Of a stretch of DNA of 64,000 bases, positions 1 through 9,921 are shown piece after piece (positions within the stretch are counted from its first letter, which is position 1; the number at the start of each line of letters is the position of its first letter). A program made the position numbers and the translations under genes. The notes under the pieces were generated by a model. That model was given only the letters and a program-made list of their open reading frames with translations, did not search any database and was not told the DNA's origin. The DNA is from RUG100 sp050953425 (lineage in GTDB: Bacteria > Bacillota > Clostridia > Peptostreptococcales > Anaerovoracaceae): contig JBMNMQ010000006.1 in assembly GCA_050953425.1 (NCBI GenBank), forward strand, positions 62,001 to 126,000. Direction: 5' to 3'.

Positions 1-132
1 GACTGCGCGGACGGCACGGAGAACCGGACGGAGGAAGAGACGGACGGAGCCGCCGGGCAGGCGGACGGGGCGGAAACCGAGTCCAATGACATCGTCGCGG
101 CGGATGGCCGCGCAGACGAGGAAACGGCTTAG
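1..132 (+). CDS. 3' end of an unidentified CDS with an acidic tail
   Basis: Frame 1 is open from the window edge to a TAG at 130-132, giving 43 residues. The peptide is rich in Glu, Asp, Gly and Ala, which looks like a disordered acidic C-terminal tail. No domain is visible, so the function cannot be given. GC-rich codon use matches the rest of the chromosome. It could be chance, but a frame without stops that ends just before an AT-richer intergenic stretch suits a real gene end. Confidence 0.45.
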   Translation, partial: DCADGTENRTEEETDGAAGQADGAETESNDIVAADGRADEETA

Positions 133-309
133 TATACGTTTTTGTTCAACATCGATCTCCCCCTCCTGCTGTGCCGGTTGTTCACTTTGGTTTTGCAGCC
201 CGGTTACGGCAGGATCACTCGCAGTGTATTAGATATCGGTTCATGAAAGAGTCACTGATAAATTTAACAGCTGGCAGGAAAATTGTATCACGGCGGCCGG
301 CGTGGTGAT

Positions 310-530
310 GGTTCGGCTGCTATGATTCCGTGCGTGCAGGCTGTTATAGTTTCGCGCGTGCAGGTTGTTGTCGTGCCGTGCAGGCTGTTATAGTTTCGCG
401 CGTGCAGAATGTTATGGTTTCGTGCAGGCTGTTATAGTTTCGTGCGTGGATGTTGTTGTCGTGCCGTGCAGGCTGTTATAGTTTCGCGCGTGGAGGTTGT
501 TTTAATTCTGTGCATGCAGGTTTGTTATGA
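310..530. repeat. 44-bp tandem repeat, about five degenerate copies
   Basis: The motif gtgcaggctgttatagttt recurs at about 334, 378, 422 and 466, exactly 44 bp apart, with a weaker copy near 514. Each 44-bp unit contains a diverged half-copy, so the basic element is about 22 bp. The array fills most of the gene-free stretch 133-683. The rest of that stretch holds only a likely promoter near 563. Confidence 0.8.
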
Positions 531-562
531 TCCGTGCGGCGGTTTCGCGGCCGCGGTGCATA

Positions 563-571
563 TGTTATAAT
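563..571 (+). promoter_or_regulatory. extended -10 promoter for the nucleotidyltransferase gene
   Basis: TG-t-TATAAT forms a perfect extended -10 element about 110 bp upstream of the start at 684. No good -35 box is visible, which is normal for extended -10 promoters. It lies directly after the 44-bp repeat array. Confidence 0.5.
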
Positions 572-683
572 AATCATAATATTTTTTCTTCGGGGCGATC
601 GGAACCCGCGGGCTCCGGCGCGGAAGGGTGCCGAACCCGGGCGGCCCGAAAGAACGTTGAAAAGAGCGCAGGAGGCGATGGCA

Positions 684-1604
684 ATGAAGGAACCGGTACT
701 GATCATCATGGCGGCAGGCATGGGAAGCCGCTACGGAGGACTCAAGCAGTTTGATCCGATCACCAGCGAGGATGAAGTGATCATGGATTTTTCACTCTAT
801 GATGCGATGCTGGCCGGCTTTCGCAGGGTGGTCTTTGTCATCCGCGAGGAGATGGAGGAAGCTTTCGCCGAACGGGTTCTGCCGCGGGCCGGCAAGCACC
901 TCGACGTTGCTTTCGCACACCAGCGGCTCGACGATCTGCCGGCGGGCTACGGCGTGCCCAAGGGCCGCGAAAAGCCCTGGGGTACGGCGCACGCGATCAT
1001 GAGCTGCCGCGATCTCATCGACGGCCCCTTCGTCGTCATCAACGCCGATGACTACTACGGGCCGGGCGCCTTTCACCTCATCTACGACTATCTCTCCCGC
1101 GCCCGGGAGGACAACACCTACAACTTTGCCATGGTCAGCTTTGCGCTGCGCAACACCGTGACCGAGAACGGCAGCGTGGCGCGCGGCATCTGCGATGTCT
1201 CCAAAAACGGCTATCTGCGGCACATCGTCGAACGCACGAAGATCATGCGCGTCGACGGGCAGATCTGCTACAGCGAGGACGACGGCGCGAACTGGACGCC
1301 GCTCGACGAGGACACCCCGGTATCGATGAACTTCTGGGGGTATTCGGCCGGCATGATGTACGAACTGGTGGATCGCTTTCCGGCGTTCCTCGACCAGGCG
1401 CTGCGCGAAAATCCGCTCAAGGCCGAGTACATGATCCCCACGGTCACCGACCAGCTGCTGCGCGAAGGGCGGGCTTCGGTGACGGTGCTGCACTCCCGCG
1501 ACCGCTGGTACGGCGTCACCTACCGGGAGGACAAGCCGGTCGTCAGCGCGGCGCTGCAGTCGCTGAAGGACAAGGGGCTGTACCCGGACAAGCTGTGGAA
1601 ATAG
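684..1604 (+). CDS. sugar-phosphate nucleotidyltransferase family protein
   Basis: A 306-residue protein of the NTP_transferase fold. The N-terminus carries the nucleotide-binding loop AAGMGSRYGGLKQ (residues 9-21), the GxGxR...K signature of sugar-1-phosphate nucleotidyltransferases, and NADDYYG further on holds the metal-binding Asp. Such enzymes couple a sugar phosphate to an NTP and release pyrophosphate. This sub-family is common in Bacillota but its substrate is usually unassigned. The ATG at 684 is chosen because ggagg at 671-675 is well spaced; an in-frame ATG at 678 is too close. It stands alone between the repeat array and a GNAT gene, so context gives no pathway. Confidence 0.85.
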   Translation: MKEPVLIIMAAGMGSRYGGLKQFDPITSEDEVIMDFSLYDAMLAGFRRVVFVIREEMEEAFAERVLPRAGKHLDVAFAHQRLDDLPAGYGVPKGREKPWGTAHAIMSCRDLIDGPFVVINADDYYGPGAFHLIYDYLSRAREDNTYNFAMVSFALRNTVTENGSVARGICDVSKNGYLRHIVERTKIMRVDGQICYSEDDGANWTPLDEDTPVSMNFWGYSAGMMYELVDRFPAFLDQALRENPLKAEYMIPTVTDQLLREGRASVTVLHSRDRWYGVTYREDKPVVSAALQSLKDKGLYPDKLWK

Positions 1605-1714
1605 CCGGTCCGGCGCCGGTGTCATAAAAAACGCATCCGCATCGACCCTGCGCAGCGCCGGAAAACGGGCGCCCGGGAAGCGGATGCTTGATCTTGCTAC
1701 AGGAGGAATGCCGC

Positions 1715-2203
1715 ATGAGCACAGAGATATCGTTTCGCTTTGCCGAACGAAAGGACACGCCGCTGATTCTGTCGTTTGTCAGAGCGCTGGCGGATTATGA
1801 GAAGATGGCCGGGGAAGTGGTGACCGACGAGGAAACGCTGGAAACCTGGATCTTCGATAAGCAGAAAGCGGAGGTGATCTTTGCGCTGGCCGACGGGGAG
1901 GAAGCGGGATTCGCCCTGTTCTTCCACAATTTCTCGACATTCCTCGGCAGAGCGGGGATTTATCTGGAGGACCTTTTCGTCAAGCCCGAGTACAGGGGCC
2001 GGGGCATCGGCAAGGCGCTGATGCAGAAGCTGGCCGCCATCGCCGTGGAGCGCGGCTGCGGGAGGTTTGAGTGGTGGTGCCTCGACTGGAACCAGCACAG
2101 CATTGATTTCTACCGGTCGCTCGGGGCCGAAGCGATGTCCGACTGGACGACGTACCGGATCACGGGCGATTCGCTGCACAGACTGGCCGGACAGGGAAAG
2201 TGA
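1715..2203 (+). CDS. GNAT family N-acetyltransferase, diamine acetyltransferase-like
   Basis: A 162-residue single-domain GNAT enzyme that should transfer acetyl from acetyl-CoA to an amine. The acetyl-CoA pyrophosphate loop PEYRGRGIGKALMQKL lies near residues 92-107, and the later stretch WWCLDWNQHSIDFYRSLGA resembles the spermidine/spermine and thialysine acetyltransferase branch. The start at 1715 follows a strong aggagga at 1701-1707. Just upstream, cgcatccgc near 1630 pairs with gcggatgc near 1680 and could fold in the leader. A polyamine or lysine-analogue substrate is a family-based inference. Confidence 0.85.
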   Translation: MSTEISFRFAERKDTPLILSFVRALADYEKMAGEVVTDEETLETWIFDKQKAEVIFALADGEEAGFALFFHNFSTFLGRAGIYLEDLFVKPEYRGRGIGKALMQKLAAIAVERGCGRFEWWCLDWNQHSIDFYRSLGAEAMSDWTTYRITGDSLHRLAGQGK

Positions 2204-2327
2204 TGTTCGTGCGGCGGCCGTGGGGTTCGCGGATCAAGGCGGGGTTCGCGCATGACGGCACGGGATGAAGACAGGAAGCTGCAGGAGCGGTGAGATCCCG
2301 CGCACATGCGGAAGGAAGCGGAAGCAC

Positions 2328-2421
2328 GATGCTGCGGAAGCCCGGCTGTACGGGAGCGAAAGCGGGATGCTGCGGATGCCCGGCTGTACGGGAGCGAAAG
2401 CGAGATGCTGCGGATGCCCGA
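2328..2421. repeat. 38-bp tandem repeat, about 2.5 copies
   Basis: The block starting cccggctgtacgggagcgaa at 2341 returns at 2379, a 38-bp period, and begins a third time near 2417. It sits in the 447-bp gap between the acetyltransferase and the lipoprotein gene. I see no gene or tRNA in that gap. Confidence 0.8.
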
Positions 2422-2650
2422 CGGCGTTTAATCGAAAATAAAGCGGCACGCAGGTGCCGGCGCTGCGGGAAACAGGTCCGGTTAAAGGGACAGCTTTCCT
2501 GATAATATGTAAAGTAGTTGGGAGCAGGCATTGTGTCGGCTGCCGGCAAATGAAAACAGGTATGGCTGAGCGGTGCGGTTCTGCAGTTGAGACCGCCGGG
2601 ATTCTTCGGCTATGGATATGTGTTATTTCAACGGAACGGAGGGAGATGAG

Positions 2651-3580
2651 ATGAAGATCAGAAAAAGTGCGATTCTTCTGGCGGCTGTCCTGCTCGCGGC
2701 AGCCGTGCTGATGACCGCCTGTGTCACGAACAACAAGATCAATGAAGCGATGCAGGACCGTGATGTCAAGCAGGTTACAGCCTATGTGAAAGAGTACAGC
2801 GAAAAGGATAAGCAGGAAAAGTTTGATCCGGTAGTCACCGCGGCGGCAAAAAAGTTGCTGCAAAAGCAGAAGCCGGATAATTTTGCGTTCGTCGAAAGCC
2901 TGATTGCGAAGACGAGAGACTACGGCGTCTCCTCCCAGCTGGAAAAGACATTGACCGCAGCGGCAGACAAATTGCTGCAGGAAAAGACATTGAAGAATTA
3001 TGAATTCGTGGATTCCCTGATCACGCAGACAAAAGATGAAAAGATCGCTGCCGCGCTGGAAAAGACGCTGCTCTCTGCGGCAGAGGATCTGGCCAAAGAA
3101 AAGGATTACGACAATTTTGAGCTGCTGGATTCGCTGATTCGCAGCACGAAGAACAAGGAACTGAAAAAAGACCTGACGGCGCTGGAAGACAAGTATGCGG
3201 AGAACAAGATCTCCGGTTTCCTCGCCGGCAAATGGCAGCGCATTCGCGCCAGTGAGTACGCCAATGGAATGGTGATCAAGGTCACTTGGACAAACCATAA
3301 GGGTACCGGTAGAATTGTCGACGTTTCAAAGATCGGCAGCGACCGCTTTCAGTGGGCGGTCAATGATGTGAAATGGAAGAATGTCCAGGCCATCGACCGG
3401 AAGCGGTTCCAGTTCAAAGAAATGTGGAAATACGATGACGGTTACGGAACAGTAACGCCGGAATATGTAGAAGGGACGACGGGCGAGATCAATTACAAGA
3501 AAAAAATAATTAAAACGCACAGTCCGCAGTCGGGCAGTATCGACCAGACCAGGGATACTTATTGGGAAAAGATAGAGTAG
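2651..3580 (+). CDS. putative lipoprotein with internal helical repeats
   Basis: A 309-residue protein with a lipoprotein signal: MKIRKS, a hydrophobic run, then the lipobox LMTAC with the lipidated Cys near residue 24, so it should sit on the outer face of the membrane. Residues about 50-180 hold three related units of about 36 residues with the pattern LL..K...NF.FV.SLI..T+D, probably helical pairs. The C-terminal third looks beta-rich (GKWQRIRAS, TWTNHKGTGRIVDV). The start at 2651 is preceded by ggaggga. I do not recognise the family. It ends just before the AT-rich CRISPR-Cas region. Confidence 0.8.
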   Translation: MKIRKSAILLAAVLLAAAVLMTACVTNNKINEAMQDRDVKQVTAYVKEYSEKDKQEKFDPVVTAAAKKLLQKQKPDNFAFVESLIAKTRDYGVSSQLEKTLTAAADKLLQEKTLKNYEFVDSLITQTKDEKIAAALEKTLLSAAEDLAKEKDYDNFELLDSLIRSTKNKELKKDLTALEDKYAENKISGFLAGKWQRIRASEYANGMVIKVTWTNHKGTGRIVDVSKIGSDRFQWAVNDVKWKNVQAIDRKRFQFKEMWKYDDGYGTVTPEYVEGTTGEINYKKKIIKTHSPQSGSIDQTRDTYWEKIE

Positions 3581-3620
3581 GTGGTGCGGTATGAAGAGGT
3601 AGCTAGAGTCTGATTTATGG

Positions 3621-3666
3621 ATAAAGTTCTCACAGAGCCAGCATACAATGCTTTATGTGAGTTTAT
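3621..3666. promoter_or_regulatory. 46-bp interrupted palindrome upstream of cas3
   Basis: Three nested arm pairs are visible: ATAAA 3621-3625 with TTTAT 3662-3666, CTCACA 3629-3634 with TGTGAG 3656-3661, and AGCAT 3640-3644 with ATGCT 3648-3652 around a 3-base loop. No T-run follows, so it is not a clear terminator. It lies between the lipoprotein stop and cas3 and could be an operator for the cas operon. Confidence 0.45.
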
Positions 3667-3742
3667 GAATTTGTGTTTGCTGATGCAAACGTCAAGCGTC
3701 GATAGCAAACGACAATTGTTAGATTGAAAAGTAATATAGATT

Positions 3743-6556
3743 ATGAGTAATGTTTACAAAGAATATTATTATTTGATGGCTAAATCTGACCGTGAAAATT
3801 TATCTCAATGGTTGCCTCTTTGGATGCATTTACGAGACACTGCTGAAATTATCAGAAAGCTTGCAAACAAATGGGTGTCAGATGCAGTGATAGAGGCATC
3901 TGGAATGGATCGTGTCGGTTTTTGCCGATTAGCTGTTTTTGTGGCAGCAGTTCATGACATTGGAAAAGCAACATCATACTTTCAAAATGTCATCACAAAG
4001 GAACATCCTGATAAATTTGAGCATTTGAATAGCATAGGATATAAAACCAACAGAAAATATTTAGCTCAGGGGAAAACTCCGCATGCGCATGCTGGTCAAT
4101 GGATATTGCAAAGCGATTCTTCGCATTTACAAGTGTGTCAATCGATAGCTAATGTCGTTGGCGCGCATCACGGTAAACCGATCAATAGCCCAAAAGTCAA
4201 CGGGGAAAGTGACTTGCTGAAAATATATCCTGTTAATTTCTATGGATCAGAGGAAAAAGAAGATCAAGAAATATGGCAGCGAGCATGGAAGAGACTGCTT
4301 GATCAGGCGTTAACATTATCAGGATATGGAGAGATTGATGTGCTTCCGGATATTAGTACGCAGTGCCAGGTTTTACTGTCTGGTTTGTTAATCGTTGCTG
4401 ATTGGGTGGCCAGTAACACAGGGTATTTTCCATTATTAGATGAAGATGATTTTGGGAAGATATATTTAGAAGATGCTAATTATGAGAGACGTGTGAATCG
4501 TGGCTGGCAAGCATTTCACCCATCGGAGGGATGGTTTTCGGAAGTTCAACAGATGGATGAAGAGTCATTTGAAAATCGTTTCGGGTTCATACCAAATGTT
4601 GTTCAGAAAGCTATGATCCAAATCGTAGAAAGCGCTGAGCGCCCGGGGATTTTCATCTTGGAGGCACAGATGGGAATCGGGAAGACCGAAGCAGCACTTG
4701 GCGCAGCAGAGATACTAGCAAACAGACAAGGAGAAGGCGGGATCTTTTTTGGATTGCCTACACAGGCGACTAGTAATGGTCTGTTTCATAGGTTATTACC
4801 GTGGGCACAAAAAGTATCGGAGGACACATACAATTCCATACAACTTGCTCAAGGCGCAGCACAGTTCAACAGTGAATATAGAGAGCTCATGGACGCCGGC
4901 GGGACGGCCCATGTCAATGATATTGCCGATACAAATGAGAACGACTATGAAAATGGAGTGGAAGTCCATCCATGGTTTCAGGGAAATAAAAGGGTGCTAT
5001 TGGCCGATTTTGTTGTCGGCACCATTGATCAATTTTTGATGGCTTCGCTGAAACGAAAACATTTCATGCTGCGACATCTTGGGTTGGCAGGAAAAGTAGT
5101 GGTGATTGATGAATGCCATGCATATGATGCTTATATGAACCAGTATCTCCAGCGTAGTTTGGAGTGGATGGCCGCATATGGTGTTCCCGTGATTCTTCTT
5201 TCTGCAACGCTCCCGGCTCAACGCAGATCAGAGCTGGTAAAAAGTTATGTAAAATCATTTACAAAATATCACCTGTCTGAAAAATGGAAACCAGGAGATA
5301 CAAATTGGGAACAGGCAGCAACTTACCCGCTAATTACTTGGTCCGACGGTGCACATATTCGGCAGAGCAATATTAGCCAGGAAGTCGACAGGAATAAATT
5401 GATAAAAATTGAAACAGCAAATTCCGTTGCGATAATGATTGCACAATTGAATAAAGCACTTCAGAATGGGGGATGTGCTTGTATTATCGCCAACACTGTG
5501 AAAAAAGCACAGGATATTTATGAGGCTGTGAGTGGAGCGGTTTCGGATGCAACTGTTTTGTTGTATCATGCACAGTTTACTATGCCGGACCGAGCAAAAA
5601 AAGAAGGAGAATTGATCAGGCATATGGGTCGAGCGTCAAATGAAGAACAACGCTATAGATATATTTTGATCGGCACACAAGTGCTTGAACAATCTCTGGA
5701 TTATGATGCGGATATTATGGTGACAGAACTTTGCCCTGTTGATTTATTGCTGCAGCGAATAGGAAGACTGCATAGACACAATAGAATTGATCAAGAGGGG
5801 AATAATTGCAGGCCGTCATATCTTCAGAATGCCAGATGTATTATTTTACAAAGTGACGAAAAGATATGTGACAAAGGAACGGAAGCAGTGTACGGTAAAT
5901 ATTTGTTAATTCGAACTTATCGTGTTTTGGGAGAAACAGTGAGAATTCCCGGAGATATTCCCAAACTCGTTCAAAAAGTATATGATAGTAAAGACGATTT
6001 GGGGTTGAAGGGAGATGAATATCAAGCAGCGAAAGAAGAGTTTTCTCGTGTCCTTCAGGAAAAGGAACAAAAAGCAAAGGTCTATCGTTTAGAAAAGCCG
6101 CAAAGAAGGGGACTTCGAGGAATGCTGCAGGATATGGACCCCAGCAAAGAAAAAGATGCCGAGGCAAGTGTCAGGGATACAGGTGCCAGTGTAGAAGTAT
6201 TAATTATGAAAAAGGGAAGGAATGGAAATATCTATTTCCTGGACGAGAACGAGGAGAAAAAAGGGCTGTCTCCAGAATATGTACCGGAAATTAATATGGC
6301 TCGTAAAATTGCTTCTCAGCGGATTAAATTGCCATATGTATTTTGTACGGATTGGAATATTTCACGGACTATTAGAGAATTAGAAGAGATGAACCGAACT
6401 GAACTGCCAGAATGGCAGAATTCACCGTGGTTGAAATCAGAAGTCATCTTATTATTCAATGATCAGAATAGGGCAATCCTTAACAATTATCGATTAACAT
6501 ATGATTCAGAAAAAGGATTGCGGTATGAAAGAGAGGAGGACGGTTGTGCCAGCTAA
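3743..6556 (+). CDS. cas3: CRISPR-associated helicase/nuclease Cas3 (type I-E)
   Basis: A 937-residue effector nuclease-helicase recruited by Cascade to degrade target DNA. The N-terminal HD domain shows H29, the H71-D72 pair in AVHDIGKA, HAH at 114-116 and HH at 142-143, the usual metal ligands. The superfamily 2 helicase follows: Walker A MGIGKTEA at 310-317, DECHAYD at 456-462, SATLP at 487-491, and the motif VI stretch QRIGRLHRH. HD fused in front of the helicase is the usual I-E order. It opens the operon and its last 11 bases overlap cse1. The DNA is clearly AT-richer than the flanking genes. The Shine-Dalgarno before the ATG is weak. Confidence 0.96.
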   Translation: MSNVYKEYYYLMAKSDRENLSQWLPLWMHLRDTAEIIRKLANKWVSDAVIEASGMDRVGFCRLAVFVAAVHDIGKATSYFQNVITKEHPDKFEHLNSIGYKTNRKYLAQGKTPHAHAGQWILQSDSSHLQVCQSIANVVGAHHGKPINSPKVNGESDLLKIYPVNFYGSEEKEDQEIWQRAWKRLLDQALTLSGYGEIDVLPDISTQCQVLLSGLLIVADWVASNTGYFPLLDEDDFGKIYLEDANYERRVNRGWQAFHPSEGWFSEVQQMDEESFENRFGFIPNVVQKAMIQIVESAERPGIFILEAQMGIGKTEAALGAAEILANRQGEGGIFFGLPTQATSNGLFHRLLPWAQKVSEDTYNSIQLAQGAAQFNSEYRELMDAGGTAHVNDIADTNENDYENGVEVHPWFQGNKRVLLADFVVGTIDQFLMASLKRKHFMLRHLGLAGKVVVIDECHAYDAYMNQYLQRSLEWMAAYGVPVILLSATLPAQRRSELVKSYVKSFTKYHLSEKWKPGDTNWEQAATYPLITWSDGAHIRQSNISQEVDRNKLIKIETANSVAIMIAQLNKALQNGGCACIIANTVKKAQDIYEAVSGAVSDATVLLYHAQFTMPDRAKKEGELIRHMGRASNEEQRYRYILIGTQVLEQSLDYDADIMVTELCPVDLLLQRIGRLHRHNRIDQEGNNCRPSYLQNARCIILQSDEKICDKGTEAVYGKYLLIRTYRVLGETVRIPGDIPKLVQKVYDSKDDLGLKGDEYQAAKEEFSRVLQEKEQKAKVYRLEKPQRRGLRGMLQDMDPSKEKDAEASVRDTGASVEVLIMKKGRNGNIYFLDENEEKKGLSPEYVPEINMARKIASQRIKLPYVFCTDWNISRTIRELEEMNRTELPEWQNSPWLKSEVILLFNDQNRAILNNYRLTYDSEKGLRYEREEDGCAS

Positions 6557-8204
6557 AGAGTTTAATTTGTTAGAGGAACCTTGGATTAAAGTTACTACAT
6601 TGGGTCTCGAAACAAAAGAGGTTTCTTTAATCGAGGCTATTTCTCACGCACACGAGTATAGAGGGCTCGCAGGAGAAATGGCAACACAGGATTTTGCGAT
6701 GTTACGAATTCTGCTGGCCATTTGTCAGACTATTTTCTATTATTATGATGAGGACGGAAATCGTAATGAACTATCTGAAGAAAACGGATTTGAAAAAGAG
6801 GATGTTTTGGAACGTTGGTGCGAATACCTGCAACGTGGGAAATTCGATGAAAAAATCGTTGCGGATTATCTTCAAAAATACCAAGAACGATTTTGGCTTA
6901 TCCACCCAGAAACGCCGTTCTGGCAGGTGCCGAATTTACAATATGGAACGGAATATACTAACGGAATGTGTTTGTCCGGAAATGTAAAGGAAAGCAATAA
7001 CCCAAAAACCAGACACCACTTCAGTATGTTTGACAGTACGAGCGAAATATCTTTTGAATATGCAGAAGCAACCAGGTGGCTAATTCACTTAAATGCGTAT
7101 GGAGTCAATGTAAAGCAAGATAAAAAAGCGCCGGGTACTCGTAATAGCGTTGGTACAGGTCGGTTGGGAAGAATGGGGTCAATCCATGTTAAAGGAACAA
7201 ATTTATTCCAAATATTGATGATGAATCTTACGCCGTTGAAAAATTCGGACGACTTGTGGGGTAAACCAAAACCGGCATGGGAAAAACCTCTCAGAACTGA
7301 CCAAGGACATCTCATTGCACCACCTGATAATCTTCCGGAGTTGTATACGATTCAGTCCAGGAGAATTACACTATTGTATAAAAATAACCGCGTTACTGGT
7401 TTTCGGACGATGGGTGGAGATTATTATCCGCTGGAGAATGACCCGATAGAACCAATGACCATCTGGGAGCGTAAAGAAAAAGGTAAACAGATAATCTTTG
7501 AACCCCGGATACACGATCCCAGCATTCATGCATGGCGTGAATTTCCATCTCTCTTTTGCGAAAACGATAATGCTGCTGTACCTACGCCGGGTATTGTTAA
7601 ATGGACTAAAACATTAGTGGAAGAAGAACAAATACCAGAAAGCCAGATGATCACGTATCGTATGATAGGCCTTACCTATGATGGAATGAAATATAATTAT
7701 GTGGATATTGTTGATGATTCATTGACACTTTCGGCACATTTACTGGAAAATAAAAGTTCTATTTGGATCAGCTATATCAATGACGAAATTCAGAAATGCA
7801 GAACAACTGCCGACACAATTACATTTTTTGCAAATAAAATTGTTGCGTTTTATTACGGGGAGGATAACAAGAAACGAAAGGCGATACAAAGTCAGCTAAT
7901 AAGTCAGTATTATTCTCTAATTGATCAACCATTCCGTTTATGGTTGATGAATATTGATCCTGTTACCAATAAAAAAGAACAGACTTTGTGCAGTTGGGAA
8001 AAGACTTCTCGCAAGATAGCAATGAAAGTAGCAAATGATTATATTGACTCACTAGGGGTTCATGCGTATTTAGTGAAAGATAAAGGAAAAAGCGATTCAT
8101 CGGTGTTCCAAATACTAAATAAATATGCTTATAAGATAACGAATATCTATCCAATCACCGAACATCTTGCAGAAAATACAAATCAGAAAGGAGAAATAAT
8201 GTGA
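6546..8204 (+). CDS. casA: Cascade large subunit Cse1/CasA (Cas8e)
   Basis: A 552-residue protein beginning VPAKEFNLLEEPWIKV; FNLL..PWI is the hallmark N-terminus of type I-E Cse1. In Cascade this subunit reads the PAM, stabilises the R-loop and recruits Cas3. The GTG start at 6546 is chosen because gaggagga ends 5 bases before it and this fits homologues; an upstream in-frame ATG at 6501 would add 15 atypical residues inside cas3. It overlaps cas3 by 11 bases and cse2 by four, showing tight translational coupling. Length is normal for the family. Confidence 0.93.
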   Translation: MPAKEFNLLEEPWIKVTTLGLETKEVSLIEAISHAHEYRGLAGEMATQDFAMLRILLAICQTIFYYYDEDGNRNELSEENGFEKEDVLERWCEYLQRGKFDEKIVADYLQKYQERFWLIHPETPFWQVPNLQYGTEYTNGMCLSGNVKESNNPKTRHHFSMFDSTSEISFEYAEATRWLIHLNAYGVNVKQDKKAPGTRNSVGTGRLGRMGSIHVKGTNLFQILMMNLTPLKNSDDLWGKPKPAWEKPLRTDQGHLIAPPDNLPELYTIQSRRITLLYKNNRVTGFRTMGGDYYPLENDPIEPMTIWERKEKGKQIIFEPRIHDPSIHAWREFPSLFCENDNAAVPTPGIVKWTKTLVEEEQIPESQMITYRMIGLTYDGMKYNYVDIVDDSLTLSAHLLENKSSIWISYINDEIQKCRTTADTITFFANKIVAFYYGEDNKKRKAIQSQLISQYYSLIDQPFRLWLMNIDPVTNKKEQTLCSWEKTSRKIAMKVANDYIDSLGVHAYLVKDKGKSDSSVFQILNKYAYKITNIYPITEHLAENTNQKGEIM

Positions 8205-8806
8205 CCAAAACAGAAGAAATCAAACATTTTGTAAGGCAAAAAATCTCAGGCATTGAGATGATGGCTGAACAAAGTGACGGGAAAGCAACATTAGCACAAC
8301 TTAGGCGCGGCATAGGCACAACTCCAGGAAGTCAGCCAGAATTACTAGGTATCATACTAATGGATATGCCGGCTGATTTCTTGAGCCGTGATGGGGACCC
8401 GACAAAAGAAGAGTGGGCTTGTTATATTGCTCTTACGTTGTACGCTTGTCATCAACAGGGGCTGGATCCGCTATCCAATGCGATGAACACTAAGGAATAT
8501 ATCAGTGTTGGAAAAGCAATGGCTGATTATGTAGCTCATATCGGTTCGGATGATGAAAATGTTTCATTACGAATTGGAAAACGACTTCAGAGGATTACAA
8601 CTTCTAAAGATATGAAAGAACTCTCTCACCATCTGCGAACAGCAATAGAGCTGTTTCGGAGCGAAGAGATCGCTATTAACTATCCATTGTTAGCGAACGA
8701 CTTATACTCTTTTCAATTTACAGATGGCCGAAAACGTGTTGTATTGCGTTGGGCACAAGACTATTATTCCAATTTACGTTCAGGAGGAAAAAAGGACAAT
8801 GAATAA
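8201..8806 (+). CDS. casB: Cascade small subunit Cse2/CasB
   Basis: A 201-residue, helix-rich basic protein in the fixed I-E position between Cse1 and Cas7. Recognisable features are RRGIGTTPGSQPELL and the C-terminal YPLLANDLYSFQ. Cse2 forms a dimer along the belly of Cascade and stabilises the displaced target strand. The GTG at 8201 overlaps the cse1 stop (ATGTGA), with aaaggaga at 8187-8194 as ribosome site. Its stop lies 8 bases inside cas7. Confidence 0.92.
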   Translation: MTKTEEIKHFVRQKISGIEMMAEQSDGKATLAQLRRGIGTTPGSQPELLGIILMDMPADFLSRDGDPTKEEWACYIALTLYACHQQGLDPLSNAMNTKEYISVGKAMADYVAHIGSDDENVSLRIGKRLQRITTSKDMKELSHHLRTAIELFRSEEIAINYPLLANDLYSFQFTDGRKRVVLRWAQDYYSNLRSGGKKDNE

Positions 8807-9917
8807 CCACAATTATTTAGATTTACACGTGATCCAGACAATTCCACCCAATTGTGTGAATAGGGATGATACAGGAAGTCCCAAAACTGCTTTCTACGGT
8901 GGTACGATGCGTGCTCGGGTGTCTTCGCAGGCATGGAAAAGGGCAATGCGACAGATGTTCAAAGAATTGATGCCTGAGGATATCCTCGGATACCGTACGA
9001 AGCATGTAGAAGAGTTGGTAAATGAATGCGTGAAAACAATAGCACCAGAAATTCCTGATGAAACAAGAGTAGGCACAGTGGAGAAAGTGCTTCATTCAAT
9101 TGATAAAACCAAAAGCAATAATAAAGCAACAAAAAAAGTACTGTCTGAAGATGTTTTATTCTTTATCAGCAATCTGCAGGTCAAGGCATTGGCGAAAATT
9201 GTTGTCGATTATTACAATGAGACAAATATTGATGATGAAAAAAAGAAACAATATGTACAAAGTGTAAAGGATGCACTTAAGGGTAATCCAAGCATAGATA
9301 TTCTTCTTTTTGGACGTATGTCCGCTGGTGATACATTTTATAATTATGATGCCGCGGCACAAGTAGCACATGCAATCTCCACACATACTGTTAGCAACGA
9401 GTACGATTATTTTACAGCTGTGGATGATTATCAACAAAAAGATACAACAGGAGCAGCTCATATTGACACAACAGAATTCAATTCATCGACACTATATCGC
9501 TATGCCACTGTTAATATCAGCGAGTTGTCAAAAAATTTAACTAAGGATGAACTTTCACTTGCCTTAAAAGGGTTTACGGAAAGCTTTATACGTTCAATGC
9601 CGACGGGCAAACAGAATTCCTTTGCAAATAGAACGCTGCCCAATTTTGTGTATGTTACGATTCGCTCCGATCAACCAGCCAATTTTGCAGGTGCTTTTGA
9701 AAAACCTGTTACTTCGATCGATGGTGGGTATGTGGAAAAATCTGAAACAGCCTTGATTGAATATGCAAACAAGGTATACTCGGATTATATCTCTCGGCCA
9801 GAGAAGGCATGGGTTATAGGCAAAGAACTGGATGACACTGTTGATAAGGTAAATCTTATAGAATTATTAAGCCAGATTGAAGAAATTGCTAAATCTTGTT
9901 CAACAGAGGGGGAGTGA
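8799..9917 (+). CDS. casC: Cascade backbone subunit Cas7/Cse4 (CasC)
   Basis: A 372-residue RAMP protein that polymerises along the crRNA to form the Cascade backbone. The N-terminus LDLHVIQTIPPNCVNRDDTGSPKTA and AFYGGTMRARVSSQAWKRAMR are typical of I-E Cas7. The ATG at 8799 follows aggaggaaa at 8781-8789; a longer in-frame start at 8724 lies deep inside cse2 and is unlikely. It overlaps the cse2 end. The glycine- and serine-rich middle (HIDTTEFNSSTLYRY) is also characteristic. Confidence 0.94.
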   Translation: MNNHNYLDLHVIQTIPPNCVNRDDTGSPKTAFYGGTMRARVSSQAWKRAMRQMFKELMPEDILGYRTKHVEELVNECVKTIAPEIPDETRVGTVEKVLHSIDKTKSNNKATKKVLSEDVLFFISNLQVKALAKIVVDYYNETNIDDEKKKQYVQSVKDALKGNPSIDILLFGRMSAGDTFYNYDAAAQVAHAISTHTVSNEYDYFTAVDDYQQKDTTGAAHIDTTEFNSSTLYRYATVNISELSKNLTKDELSLALKGFTESFIRSMPTGKQNSFANRTLPNFVYVTIRSDQPANFAGAFEKPVTSIDGGYVEKSETALIEYANKVYSDYISRPEKAWVIGKELDDTVDKVNLIELLSQIEEIAKSCSTEGE

Positions 9918-9921
9918 TCAT

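Noticed and set aside
1605..1700. Terminator after the nucleotidyltransferase gene
   Set aside because: The gccggtccggcgccgg stem is followed by an A-run, not a T-run, on the plus strand.
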